Below the pieces are notes generated by a model, which saw only the letters and a list, made by a program, of their open reading frames with translations, did no database searches and was not told the DNA's origin. Source: Dryococelus australis (Eukaryota; Arthropoda; Insecta; Phasmatodea; Phasmatidae). From it: a stretch of DNA of 64,000 nucleotides. The translations under genes were made by a program, and so were the position numbers. The stretch is taken from assembly GCA_029891345.1 (NCBI GenBank), contig CM057005.1, positions 68,085,760-68,149,759 of the forward strand, written 5' to 3'. Shown in pieces: positions 38,390 to 48,545 of this stretch (position 1 is the stretch's first letter; every line of letters starts with the position of its first letter).

Positions 38390-38818
38390 TATAATCTTTC
38401 CGCGGTTTCTTCACACTTTTTGAATCGAACCTTTGAAAAATCACCCCACGTGTGACGTGTTTAGTTATTACCTAGATACGCCATGCATCACAATTGTTTT
38501 ATACATTTGCTAACATAGAATAATCTTATTTTTCGTTAAAATTAACTTTTACCTATATTTTATTTATAAATTAAAATATTTAATTTATAATATACATGAA
38601 TAGAAACAGTGAGAATACATGTGGGTTGGTAGCTCCTAGTAATAAGTAGTTCTAATGCAGAAAATTATTATAACTGAGTGCGCACGAATTCGGTGCGATG
38701 TCCTTTGGTGTAATTTTCTAGACTTAGACAAGCTCTGTTTGCACGAAGCGGAGGAATATCCTGGAAGTAGAACTTTAGCAGGGCTTCAGAAAAGTTCAAA
38801 GTAACTGTGAATGGATTA
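38390..38818 (-). mobile_element. M3-type MITE copy
   Basis: Left end ATAATCTTTCCGCGGTTTC ... CTTTGAAAAATCACCCC; right end GCAGGGCTTCAGAAAAG ... ACTGTGAATGGATTATA. Landmarks GCGCACGAATTCGGTGCG and GTAATTTTCTAGACTTAG are shared with 39192 and 59479. Confidence 0.85.
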
Positions 38819-39191
38819 TAGCATGCCATCAACAGTCCTGGCGTACCGAACGACACCAGCAAATATGGCAGATGGGAAGAACATTAATTTTATTGAGCTT
38901 ACTGATGCCCCTGCTCTTACGTCGGTAAAGCCAACCAAAGAAGGGAGTTACGGTGGGGGTGAACTCTTTTCATGCTTAAGAATCCTAACATTTATGTCGC
39001 AAACGTAACTCATATACATGATATCTGGGACTCAAACACGAAACTTCATGTTTCAAAAAAGGATGTTTGCTATTTCGATCACAGAGGCAGTCGAGTTTGG
39101 GAAGGAGCGAAGGAGGGAGAGAGAATAAAGTGTTTGCCTAAGTTACGGCACCACAGATACGCTTAATGACGATATTGACAAATACAATGAT
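38819..39191. other. Gap between two opposed M3 copies
   Basis: No feature recognised. Confidence 0.35.
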
Positions 39192-39965
39192 ATATCCCAT
39201 TCGCGGATACTTCCAACTTTTTCGAAGGCCTGCAAAAGTTCTACTTCCAGGATATTACTCCGCCTAATGCTAATAAATTTGAACAGGATCTAGAAAATTA
39301 CACCAAAGGGGCAACGCACCGTTTTCGTGCGCACTCAGTGCAAAGGTTGTTCATGGTAAACTGTACACTTTTGAAAGCCCTGCTTAAGATCTACTTGTAC
39401 ACAATAATCACCTTATCCCTGCGTCCGTAAAGGAAAACTGTAAAATTATTAGAAAATGAAATCTTTCAATAATTTGCTAATTCTTGCACTTGCGTATATG
39501 CATTAAGAAAGAACTTTAAATAAATCATTTGGTATTCACAAACCTTTACCTAACGCTTTTAACTAGACGTTAAGAAATGGAACTACGTTCCCTCCGGTGT
39601 TGCCAACTTTTCTGGGCCCATGCTAGAGAGTGTGTTCGTAAGGGCAGTGACATTTTTCAAAGGTTTATTTCAAAAGTGCTCCCTTTACCGTGAACGGCAT
39701 ATAATAATATTTGGTTTAAGAACTATTTTTTACTTGGCATTACCAACACATCTGTTTTCTTTCAGTCTGTATTCATATTAATTATGGTGCAATACCATAC
39801 AGTAATTCATAGATAAAATACACGTAAAAATTTAATTTAACATTAAAAAAAGTAATTTTATGTTAACATAAATATAAAAATATTGAAACATTCAAGCACG
39901 TCATACATGGGGTAATTTTTCAAAGGTTTGTCTGGCAAAGTGTGAAGAAGCCGCGAATAGACTAA
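39192..39965 (+). mobile_element. M3-type MITE copy containing a nested L element
   Basis: Starts TATCCCATTCGCGGATAC ... AGTTCTACTTCCAGGATA and ends GTGTGAAGAAGCCGCGAATAG. Removing the L copy at 39345-39698 leaves about 420 bp, matching the copy at 38390. Confidence 0.85.
39345..39698 (+). mobile_element. L-type MITE nested in M3
   Basis: Starts GGTTGTTCATGGTAAACTG and ends CTTTACCGTGAACGGC; shortened interior. The insertion postdates the host M3. Confidence 0.85.
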
Positions 39966-39975
39966 ACATGCTATA

Positions 39976-40393
39976 GGCTGTTCACGATAAAATGAGCACT
40001 TTTGAAAGCCCTGATTAAGATCTACTTGAATGCACGTTGTGTATTATTCCGCCTTATGTAAAATTAACATTGCTATGGGCCTCATAACTTTATTTATGCG
40101 TCGGTTAAGTGAAACTGGGAAATTATTAGAAAAGTAAACGTTTTATAAATCTACTAATTTCTACATACTGATGTATTAAAAATAAAACAGAAAGCGAAAA
40201 AAATAATTTAAATTGTCACATATGGTTACCTAACACTTTTTATTCGACGTTAAGATACGGAAATTTTCCATCTATCGTTACCAACTTTACCGGGCGCATG
40301 TCACTCAGTGCACCCGTGGAAATATATGCAGGCTTGGGCAGTCACTTTTTTCCAAGGTTGATTTCAAAAGTGCTCACTTTATCGTGAACAGCC
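39976..40393 (+). mobile_element. L-type MITE, best-preserved copy
   Basis: 418 bp. TIRs GGCTGTTCACGATAAAATG and TTTATCGTGAACAGCC pair over about 30 bp including the inner GAGCACTTTTGAAA. TA precedes the left end, suggesting a TA-type target. The interior is non-coding. Confidence 0.95.
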
Positions 40394-40800
40394 TTTAACA
40401 GTATATTTAAATAAATGTTATGGGTACGGCGCATTGCTGTAACCTCAACAAATGCTAGAGGAACCATAATATCGTGAAACGATCAATCACGGCGCCATAT
40501 TATCGCCGTGCTGACGTTAATGGAGCCATCAATCCCAAGCCAGTCACCGCCGACACTGTCTCCCTTGCAACACGAGCAAGATTTCTCATCCCGAGACGCC
40601 CGCTGCATCTTGTGTTAGCGCCCCATCTTCCCTTGCTCTTGTGTATTCAACACCTAGACCCAAGAACATAGGAACACTGTCAGATCAGGCCAGGCGACAT
40701 TAAAACCGGACCATGTTACGCACAGCTATTGCACTACGGAAATAAAAAAATTTGCAATTTTCCGAAATGCTGACTATATCCAAATCGTACATTTATGCAA
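40394..40800. other. No feature recognised
   Basis: Chance frame at 40474-40671 only. Confidence 0.35.
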
Positions 40801-41049
40801 GGACTGAGTGAGTGAATGAAGAGATTTGGGAAACAGCGAGGTCTCGAGAGCCGATTAGGGTGAAGCGAGTAGAGTATACATCAGCGCCGGAATGCAAGGA
40901 GACGGGAGATCCCCGAGAAAAACCCGCCGATCAGCGGCATCGTCCGGCACGATTCCCACATGAGAAAATCCAGGGGCGACTCCATCGGGAATCGAACCTG
41001 GTTCGCCACGGTGGGAGGCGAGCAGTCTAACCACTACACCTCCGTGACC
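40801..41049 (-). mobile_element. tRNA-derived SINE (family 1), well preserved
   Basis: Minus strand: GGTCACGGAGGTGTAGTGG (A-box region), GGTTCGATTCCCGATGG (B box), body with GTGGGAATCGTGCCGG and GGGTTTTTCTCGGGG, and a tail with GACCTCGCTGTTTCCC and CACT repeats. Confidence 0.9.
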
Positions 41050-42461
41050 CTGTTATGAATGGACCTGAACAGTAGATCCAGCTCTGAAACCGACCTCACA
41101 CCTTCAAAAGTAAAACCAGGGCGCCAAGGATTGCGCCTCTACCGACCAGGGGAAGAGGCCAGCTATGTCAGAACGTTAAACAACGCACCGATATAGGCCG
41201 ACGCGAGGCGCGCCGCCGCATTTTTCCACGACAGGCCAGACTACAGGGAAGATAGCAGCCATGGGCGTATCCGCCCGACGTTATCCGTACAACTAGAAAC
41301 AGCCTCCGGCATCAAGATTCAGGTGGGGACTGTCCAACATAGACAAAGAGATATGGCGTGAGATAATCACAACTTAAATTATAATAATAACGTAATATTC
41401 ATTAAAAATATCTCCCCGTTACAGTAACTCTACGGCATTGTATTGTCTGTGTCTCATAATCATGAATAAAACCCCTCATTTACAGTTAAGATCTAACATC
41501 TATAGTTACGACCCCTACAGCCCCTAGTTTATAAATAAAATGACAATGTCCGTATTTTTATTTATAACAGCCCCTTATGCAAAGAGATATTTGTGGTACG
41601 AAGCACTTGTGAAATAAACTCATGATATAGCAAACGCACCTTTTTTTTTTAGTAGTTCCAGTGTACAGTTTATTTCTTTCCAGTCAATGAAGCGGTTCCT
41701 AACACTCACGATTAAATAATATCAGTGCCAGAATTTAACTGTAATTTTACGGAATCTAAACAATCTCGTCAAGAAAGAAATGTCGAAAATATATATCGTT
41801 CATTAACCATACTTTATACACGCAGATTGTAGCGGATGTTACATAGTCAGTGGCTGTGTGTGGATACTGCTGAGCGAAATAATAACAGCGCAGCGTGGAC
41901 GTCAAAATAGCAATTGTCCAGTAACGTGCGCAAATATTTGCGATGCATTGCAGAGTGAAATGAATGTTAACGAACCAAAAAAAAAAAAAAAAAAAAAAAA
42001 AACGCAACCGGTAGTGTAAACGTGGTCAGATAATTAAATAGCAGTGATGGCAATCCTGGAAATCAGTTTCCCACCAGCCAGTGCAAACGCAGGGCACGCC
42101 ATTACCAGAGAGTAAATTCCGACCCAGTGCACTCTAACCAATAACGCAGCACAATCAATTTCCGTGTAAACGTAATTCTGGGCGGTTCCAGAAATGTAAA
42201 CACTCGACATAAACGCGGTTGTTCGCGAGGCAGAAAATCACCCTATTATTTCGTGGCTGGGGATGTGACGTACGTACAGTGGACAGAGATTTGCAAATAG
42301 TATGATGACCCTCCTTTTGATGACACCGTAAAATTTATGTTCCTTATTACACTCATACGTCTTAACATAAAATTATAAAAACGCCTACTTATAACTACAT
42401 GAAGGCGAAATCTCCCACCAAATACTGATCACGGTATAGTAAGGACATAAATCAACCTTTG
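41050..42461. other. No feature recognised
   Basis: Contains a poly(A) run at 41977-42002. The GC-rich part at 41080-41300 has no open gene. Confidence 0.35.
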
Positions 42462-42900
42462 AAATAAATTAACTTTTAAAAACATTTTAAAACAAAGCTT
42501 ATGTATAAATGAACTAAAATGATAAAAATAATTGTAGGAGTAGTTACAGAATTTGCAGAACTTGTAAGACGTTGTCGAACAGCCGTAATAAGCTTTACTA
42601 CAATTAAAATTTTTGTATTAATTTTTATTTAGTGTATAAAAGCACTACAGAACCTATACCTCATTTGCGTAAGCGTAGTAAGCACATATCTTGCGTTAAG
42701 GCTCTTGACTATTCGCGCAGAGCTTTTATATACTAAATATAAATTGATAAACATATTAATTTGTAATAAAGTTTATTACGGCTGTTCGACCACGTCTTAC
42801 AAGTTCTACAAATTGTGCAACTACTATAATTATTTTTATATTTCTAGTTCATTTGTAAATAAATGCTTTGTTTTAACAGGTTTTTATAGTTAATTAATTT
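42462..42900. mobile_element. Foldback element with ~185 bp arms
   Basis: The left arm (42462-42650) and right arm (42715-42900) are diverged reverse complements: AACAAAGCTTATGTATAAA against TTTGTAAATAAATGCTTTG, and GCAGAACTTGTAAGACG then CGAACAGCCGTAATAA against TTATTACGGCTGTTCG then ACGTCTTACAAGTTC. The loop is about 65 bp. No coding capacity. Confidence 0.8.
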
Positions 42901-43517
42901 TTACTTTTTAATCTCACGTATTTTTATTATATAGGTAGACTATTTATACATTCACGGACTCGTCCATCATCGATATCGCTTACGATCAGGCGAATTCCAG
43001 TGCACTCTTTTCACGGGAAGTTGAACCGGCATGCTCAATATTCATTCTTCATCTTACAAGCATGTGTGTCGATGTATTTGACATTTCAATAACCACTTAA
43101 AAGCGCATTTCCATTCTGGATGATTCGGAAGCATTCAAGAAAATCATCAAGAAAGATCGCCATAATATTTGCTCTGATGTGTAATAAAACCACAGTAATA
43201 ATGTTTCATATCAATTTTATAATCAACTTTATTTACATAAGTTTCAGCCATAAATATTTGTGACAAATGGAATCACACAAAAATAACTATAAATATTATT
43301 TCCTACATTATTATTAGAATTTTCTTACACACGCTCATAGTAAACGCTATGACGATATTCCATGACGAAGATTTTCTTTCAAATTCTGCTTTCTCAAGCA
43401 TCCAAAATGGAAATGCACCTACATTTTGTTAAAAAAGCGAACTCTACCGATCGATATATTTTTATTTAAATTAAAAAAGTATATTTTATAAAATATTTCC
43501 TTAATGTTGCAAAATAG
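42901..43517. other. No feature recognised
   Basis: AT-rich flank of the LTR element. Confidence 0.4.
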
Positions 43518-44389
43518 TGTTATGTGCTGCTGCCCGGCGCTGTGGCGGTGGACCACCTCAACCCTCCCCTCTTCAAGGGGTTGCCTCCTGACCACCCTTT
43601 CTAGGAAACCCGTGAATAATGGACAGCGGGCTGTCGCACTGCTCGCCGCCTTGCATGCGTCACGGCCAGTCTCCTCTGCTGGAGGTTTCGACGGGTCTGG
43701 CGACGACGCAAGAATGTTCTGGTGAGACTGGCTGGCGCCTCCGCGACACATCACCGGTGTTGGGGAAGATTCTAGGTGGCAGTCTAAGACACTATATATA
43801 TTGTCGCATCCCAGCGGCCGGCAGTCTTTGACGGAGGCCGTCTGACCGTGTGTGCGCCAGCGAAGTGAGTTGTGGACGACGACAGGAGATTGCGGGACGA
43901 CGACGGGCGAGATTATGTTCGTGGCGTGAATGGACGAGAGGGTGTGAAACCGACGAGTGAAGCCTTCTGTGCGTGAGGGCGCTTGGAGAACTCTAGAACA
44001 TTGCGACTGGCGGGACATGGACTGAACAGAGGTGGGACTGAATGGAAGTGTAATACTGATTTTATTGTAAATAGTCGAACTGTCACATATGGACGCATAA
44101 ATTATAAAATAATTGAATAGGTCGATACACTGTCTATTGGGACTGATCTTTAATTATTAAATTGAATTGATTTCTTTGCGGGAGTTATAAATTGTATGAA
44201 ATTGGAATAATTAGTTGTGAACAGTAAGCGGCATCAATTTATTACGAGGTTTTGAGTTCAGAGAATTTTGCTGTAGTTAATGTAAATAAAATACGGAAAT
44301 TACAATTAATTATTTAATTTAATTAAGACCTTCATACCTTAACGAACTTGCTATAGCCAACTTAATTTCTAGAGAGAGAAATTGTAACA
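43518..44389 (+). repeat. 5' LTR
   Basis: Begins TGTTATGTGCTG and ends GAAATTGTAACA (TG...CA). A TATA-like sequence lies at 43793-43800. The last ~300 bp match 47450-47754. The start resembles that of the solo LTR at 52039 (TGTTACATGCT). Confidence 0.8.
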
Positions 44390-44390
44390 C

Positions 44391-44407
44391 TGGTGTCAGA
44401 AGTGGGA
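44391..44407 (+). promoter_or_regulatory. Primer-binding-site-like sequence
   Basis: TGGTGTCAGAAGTGGGA one base after the LTR, in the position and TGG-initial form of a tRNA primer-binding site. The tRNA is not identified. Confidence 0.65.
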
Positions 44408-44514
44408 TGGAGGCATTACATAAAAATAAAACAACTGTATAGTACTTGTGAATATCGCGATATTTGAGCAATAGGCCGAGGAATTACTAAGAAATTGGTG
44501 AATGCTAACCAGAA

Positions 44515-44985
44515 AAATGTCGGCAGACATGGACGCACTTCGTGCCTTGATCGAAGGATTGAGTAGCCAAATAAGTAGTGTGAGGATCTGTAAATAGTCA
44601 AATTAGTGGCGTTAATAAATCTGTTAATAGTGTAAATGAAAATGTAAATAGTAAAATAGATAGTGTCAGTGCATCTATAAGTAGCCAAATTATTAGTATT
44701 AGTGAACTTGTAGATAAGAAAATAGACAGTGTAAAAGAACGAAAATGTAGAAAGAAAAATAGACAGTGTAGATAGAAAATGAGACAGTGTGAATGAGAAT
44801 GTGGACAGAAAGATAGGTGTGATCGAGTTGGCAAACAATAAAATAGACTATGTAGACAAGAAGATCGACAGTGTTGAGGAAGAAATGAAACAGGAAGTGA
44901 GCGCCCTTAAGAAGGAATGGCAGGAGTTCTTGCAGCAGGGGCGACGACATACTTCTAGGATTCGGCACCCTGGTACGGCCAATTG
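44515..44985 (+). pseudogene. gag N-terminal coiled-coil remnant
   Basis: Plus-strand coding remnant beginning near an ATG at 44519 (MSADMDALRALIEG segment). It continues as repeated V-D-K-K-I-D-S-type heptads and ends in the 44789-44985 frame (NENVDRKIGVIELANNKI ... EMKQEVSALKKEWQEFLQ). Repeats of GATAGTGT/GACAGTGTA produce the heptad pattern. There are stops between the pieces. Such coiled coils are common at the start of insect Gypsy gag proteins. Confidence 0.6.
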
Positions 44986-45133
44986 TAAATGACTCTGTTT
45001 CCCATTGTTACTTTCCCAATTCCTGTAAAACACACCATTCTTTATAACAAGGGAATTCCACTGTGCCCAGTATGCCTTGACCGGCACGCCACGTCGGTCG
45101 CTGCCTGGTTTCCTTCCACTCCAATATTGGACG
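44970..45133 (-). pseudogene. Integrase N-terminal start fragment
   Basis: Minus-strand frame with KAYWAQWNSLVIKNGVFYR and WESNNGK, the linker between RNase H and the integrase H2C2 finger in Gypsy pol. It is cut off near QLAVPG at the inversion breakpoint. Confidence 0.7.
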
Positions 45134-45643
45134 CTAATAATTTCTTATGTCCTTTTCGTCCCATGTATATGACCCATCACCAGATACAGGGCCTTGAATT
45201 CTTGTCCTCCTTGCTTTCCACGATACACCAACCTTCTCCTCCTGGTGTTCACAATGTCGACAGAATGGTTCGCATGGTCTCCTGGAGATAGCATCTGCAT
45301 TGCTGTGAAGGCGTCCAGACCTGTGGTGTATTTCAAAGTCATAGTCTTGCAGGTACTGTATCCACGGGGCTATTTGACCTTCGGGGTTCTTGAAAGTTAG
45401 CAGATAGCGTAATGAAGCATGATCAGTTCTTAGGATGAAGTGTCTGCCATAAAGATATGGATGAAAATGTGCAATCGTCTTCACCACTGCCAAAAGTTCC
45501 TTGCGTGTCACACAGTAGTTCCTCTCGGGCTTGTGTAGCAACCTTACGGACGTATTCCAAAGGCCGCTCTTCTCCATCCTGGATCTGAGATAACACAGCC
45601 CCGATTCCAACATCACTAGCATCAGTATCCATAATAAATTCAC
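45134..45643 (-). pseudogene. Gypsy RNase H domain
   Basis: 170-codon frame with TRKELLAVV (residues 46-54), RTDHASL (72-78) and HHRSGRLHSNADAISRR (about 105-121), diagnostic of Ty3/Gypsy RNase H. The first catalytic segment MDTDASDVGIGAVLS is in a different frame (45632-45423), so a frameshift lies around 45500-45525. Confidence 0.9.
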
Positions 45644-45659
45644 GCTCTACTCGGGAATC

Positions 45660-45945
45660 CCAGTACTGTGGGAAATATCAGAATTTCCTTTAGTCTATTG
45701 AAAGCAATTTCGTACTCTAAGGTCTAAAAAAATTTTCATTTTGCCTCAGTCAATATTCATGCAGAGGTTTGGCGATAGGGGCGAGCCCAGGCACAAATCG
45801 ATGGTAGTAAGCACATAAGCCCAGGAAACTTCAAATTTCAGTTTTATCCTTTGGTAGAGGCCAGTCTCTTATTGTTCTGGTCTTCTCAAAGTCTGTTTCA
45901 ATTCCATGGGCCAACACAACATAGCCCAAGCAATTAATTTTCTTT
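45660..45945 (-). pseudogene. Reverse transcriptase C-terminal (connection) remnant
   Basis: The minus strand encodes a GYVV-AHGIETD stretch, then FLGLCAYYHRFVPGLAPIAK and KPLHEY with stops, the thumb/connection end of Gypsy RT. The fingers, palm and catalytic YxDD region are absent. The join to the protease region falls near 45945. Confidence 0.8.
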
Positions 45946-46598
45946 TGGGAAAGGTACCCGAGAGACCTGCTTGCAAAACCCTATTGTTGCTCCGTCTTCA
46001 AGGCGGAAAGCACAGTCGGACAAATTAATCATCCTAACAGGCAAACTTTCCGATTTGAAGAAATCAATGTCCTGTCTACAATGACACCATCTGGTAAAAT
46101 GCCACCTTGCTGGGCTGGTTCGATTATGCCCAATCGCCTGACAAATTTTCCCTGGCATCTGCCTGGAATAACAAATTCGTTAGAAGCAGGGAGCACAGTT
46201 GACTGATTACACACTACTGGGCAGCTCATTGGCGAAGACAACTCTCGTCGTGTTGACACTACCAACTCGGTATTAGCTACACGTAACACCCCCAGTCGAG
46301 TATCGATACAACATCCCAGCTTACGTAATACATCAAGACCCAAAATGCATTCGTCCTCTATTTCTGCTCTGTATATAACGTGCTCTATCTCAAGGTTACT
46401 GAGCTGTAAGAGTACCCTTCTCTTGCCTTTGATTGGTGTGGTCTCGCCCGTTACTGTTGTTAAATAGCAGTGATCTATGCTCTTATCGGATGGTCGCTGG
46501 AGGGGAGGCCCAAGAATATCGGGTCTTACCACTATTATAGTGGCTCCTGTGTCAACGACCATCTGACAAGAAACGTCATCTAGACTCCCCTCCACCAA
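45934..46598 (-). pseudogene. Gypsy aspartic protease and following spacer
   Basis: 189-codon frame (46598-46029). Active-site DTGAT at residues 16-20 after a hydrophobic strand, and the second retropepsin signature CILGLDVL at 84-91. It then runs through a spacer into a different frame (46158-45934). Upstream of the ATG is the gag frame. Confidence 0.85.
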
Positions 46599-46720
46599 TA
46601 TGGCATTGAAGTCTTTTTCATTAAGCGCACTTGCAAAAGCATTGGGGCCTTCCCTCCCGCAATCACCGATCTTTGCCCCTCAAGACCGGTGTTTACAAGT
46701 TTCCCGAAGACATTGCACTC

Positions 46721-47450
46721 TCACCTGCCCCTTGGCACCTGCTCTCTGGCTGCTGCTGCTTCTGCTGCTGTTGCTGAGGACAGTTGACTAAGGTGCCCCG
46801 GCTGTCCACACGTCCAACATTCCGGCCGTTTGGGTGGGGGATGGCGAGTCTCCGTAGTGTACATCCTGGAGGCGATGTCCCTCATGGTCGTCTGCAAGTC
46901 CTTCAACATCCCCTTGACGATGTCTTTCTCCCCTTCATCAAGCATCACTACTCGCACTGGACGTCGGGGCATTGACTGCCTTGCTGACTCCATTTCCAGT
47001 GCTCGTACCAAGGCATCCTGCATGGTTTGAGGCGCAACTAACCACACAGTTTGCCACACGTCGGTGTCAGCGATAGCATCGATGAAGAAGCCGACGGCGA
47101 TGACATCTCGTGCCTTTTCCGAGCATCCCTCCAGAGGCAGGTGCGACAGCTTCACAATTTCATACCACAGCTCCTGCAGTGGTTCGTCGGGTCGCTGGAT
47201 GCGGCTTCGCAGTTGGGCATGGTGGGCGTGCCGCAGGTACCGGTCGCCGTATCGCAGCTCCAAAGCAGACACCAGAGTGTGGAGTATTCTAGACAATGTC
47301 TTTCCGGCAGCGACTCCAGTATGCTCAACGCTGATCCCCTCAGTACAGCCGCCAAGTAGTACGCCCGCTGCTCTACAGTTCAGCCATACAGGATGGCCAC
47401 GATCTCGAACAGGTGCCGGTACTCGCGCTAAGGTGTCTGTCCATTCGAAC
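46721..47450 (-). pseudogene. Gypsy gag, central part to zinc knuckle
   Basis: The frame contains LELRYGDRYLRHAHHAQLR and PDEPLQELWYEIVKLSHLP (typical gag capsid-like region) and a zinc knuckle start C217-x2-C220-x4-H225. The last Cys is lost to a frameshift. The gag start of this block is also frameshifted (an overlapping frame carries YYLAAVLRGSALSILES). The part above about 47450 is LTR antisense. Confidence 0.85.
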
Positions 47451-47754
47451 TGTACATTTGGACACACATTTTATAGAATAGTTGAATAGGTTGATACACT
47501 GTCTATTGGGACTGATCTTTAATTATTTAATTTGATTTCTTTGTGGTAATTATAAATTGTATGATATTGGAGTAATTAGTTGTGAACAGTAAGTGGTAAC
47601 AATTTATTGTGAGATTTTTAGTCCAGAGAATTTCGCTGTAGTTATTGTAAATAAAATATGGAAATTATAATTAATTATTTTATTTAATTTAGACCTCCAT
47701 CCCTTAATGAACTTGGTATAGACCACTTAATTTCTAGAGAGAGAAATTGTAACA
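47450..47754 (+). repeat. 3' LTR, partial
   Basis: Matches the last ~300 bp of the 5' LTR and ends GAAATTGTAACA. The 5' ~570 bp are missing, replaced at the breakpoint by the inverted gag sequence. Confidence 0.85.
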
Positions 47755-47879
47755 ATATATACATTCTTCTTTCATATGCAGCATAAATCGCACTTTAATG
47801 ACAATTTTTATGGTGTCTGAACTTTTTTTATGAGTTATTTACATTGTATAGTCGAGTGCAGTGCTTCATAGACAGATGC

Positions 47880-48125
47880 TTTACTTCAGTCTTAACATAG
47901 AGGCCATAAGAGCCGGTGAGGGTGGAGCGAGCTGACTATGGAGCAGCACCGGAATGCATGGGCGGGGGGGGGGGAAGGGAAATCCCCCAGAAAACCCGCC
48001 GACAAGCGGCATCGTCCGGCACAATTCCACCGTGCGAAAAATCCAGGAGCAATCCCACCTGTGAATCGAACCCGGTTCGCCTAGGTGGGAGGAGAGCAGT
48101 CGGACCACTACACTACCGCATTCCC
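47880..48125 (-). mobile_element. tRNA-derived SINE (family 1)
   Basis: Minus strand: GGTAGTGTAGTGGTCCGAC (A-box region), GGGTTCGATTCACAGG (B box), body with GGCGGGTTTTCTGGGGG. It ends only 6 bp from an L element. Confidence 0.85.
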
Positions 48126-48131
48126 TATAAA

Positions 48132-48545
48132 GGCTGTTCACGATAAAGTGAGCACTTAAGAATTGAACCTTAGAAAAAAGTCACTGCCCCTGCATGCATA
48201 TATTTTAATGGGCGCATTGAGTTACATGCGCTCAGTAAAGTGGTAACGATGGATGGAAAGTAGTTCTACATCTTAACGTTGAATAAAAAGTGTTAGGTAA
48301 CCATCTGTAGCTTAAAAATTATTTCTTTCGCTTTTTTTTTTTTAATTTACAGAAGTGTAAAAATTAGCAGATTTATAAAGTAATTCCTTTTATAATAATT
48401 TCACGATTTCACTTGGCCGACGCACGAATAAAGTGATGAGGCTTATGGCAATGATAATTTTTCATAAGGCGGTGAATCGCACAACGTACATACAAGGGGA
48501 CCTTAAGCAGGGTTTTCAAAAGTGCTCACATTACCGCGAACAGCC
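48132..48545 (-). mobile_element. L-type MITE copy
   Basis: Starts GGCTGTTCACGATAAAGTG and ends TACCGCGAACAGCC, 414 bp. Confidence 0.9.

Larger units (their letters stand above)
43518..47754 (+). mobile_element. Rearranged Ty3/Gypsy-type LTR retrotransposon
   Basis: Order on the plus strand: full 5' LTR (43518-44389), primer-binding-site-like sequence (44391), gag N-terminal coiled-coil remnant (+), then an inverted block from about 44975 to 47450 holding integrase start, RNase H, RT remnant, protease and gag (all minus strand), then the 3' part of the 3' LTR (+, about 47450-47754). The order gag-PR-RT-RNase H-IN within the inverted block is that of Ty3/Gypsy (Metaviridae). Most of RT and nearly all of integrase are missing, and several frameshifts are present, so this copy cannot be autonomous. 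Confidence 0.9.

Noticed and set aside
40801..41049. Functional tRNA genes at the SINE heads
   Set aside because: A- and B-box-like sequences are followed by SINE bodies rather than a complete acceptor stem; the multiple diverged copies are retroposons.
43419..44018. 199-codon minus-strand frame
   Set aside because: It is antisense to the 5' LTR of the Gypsy element.
46600..47489. Several plus-strand frames over the gag region
   Set aside because: They are shadows of the minus-strand gag and protease frames, which carry the recognisable motifs.
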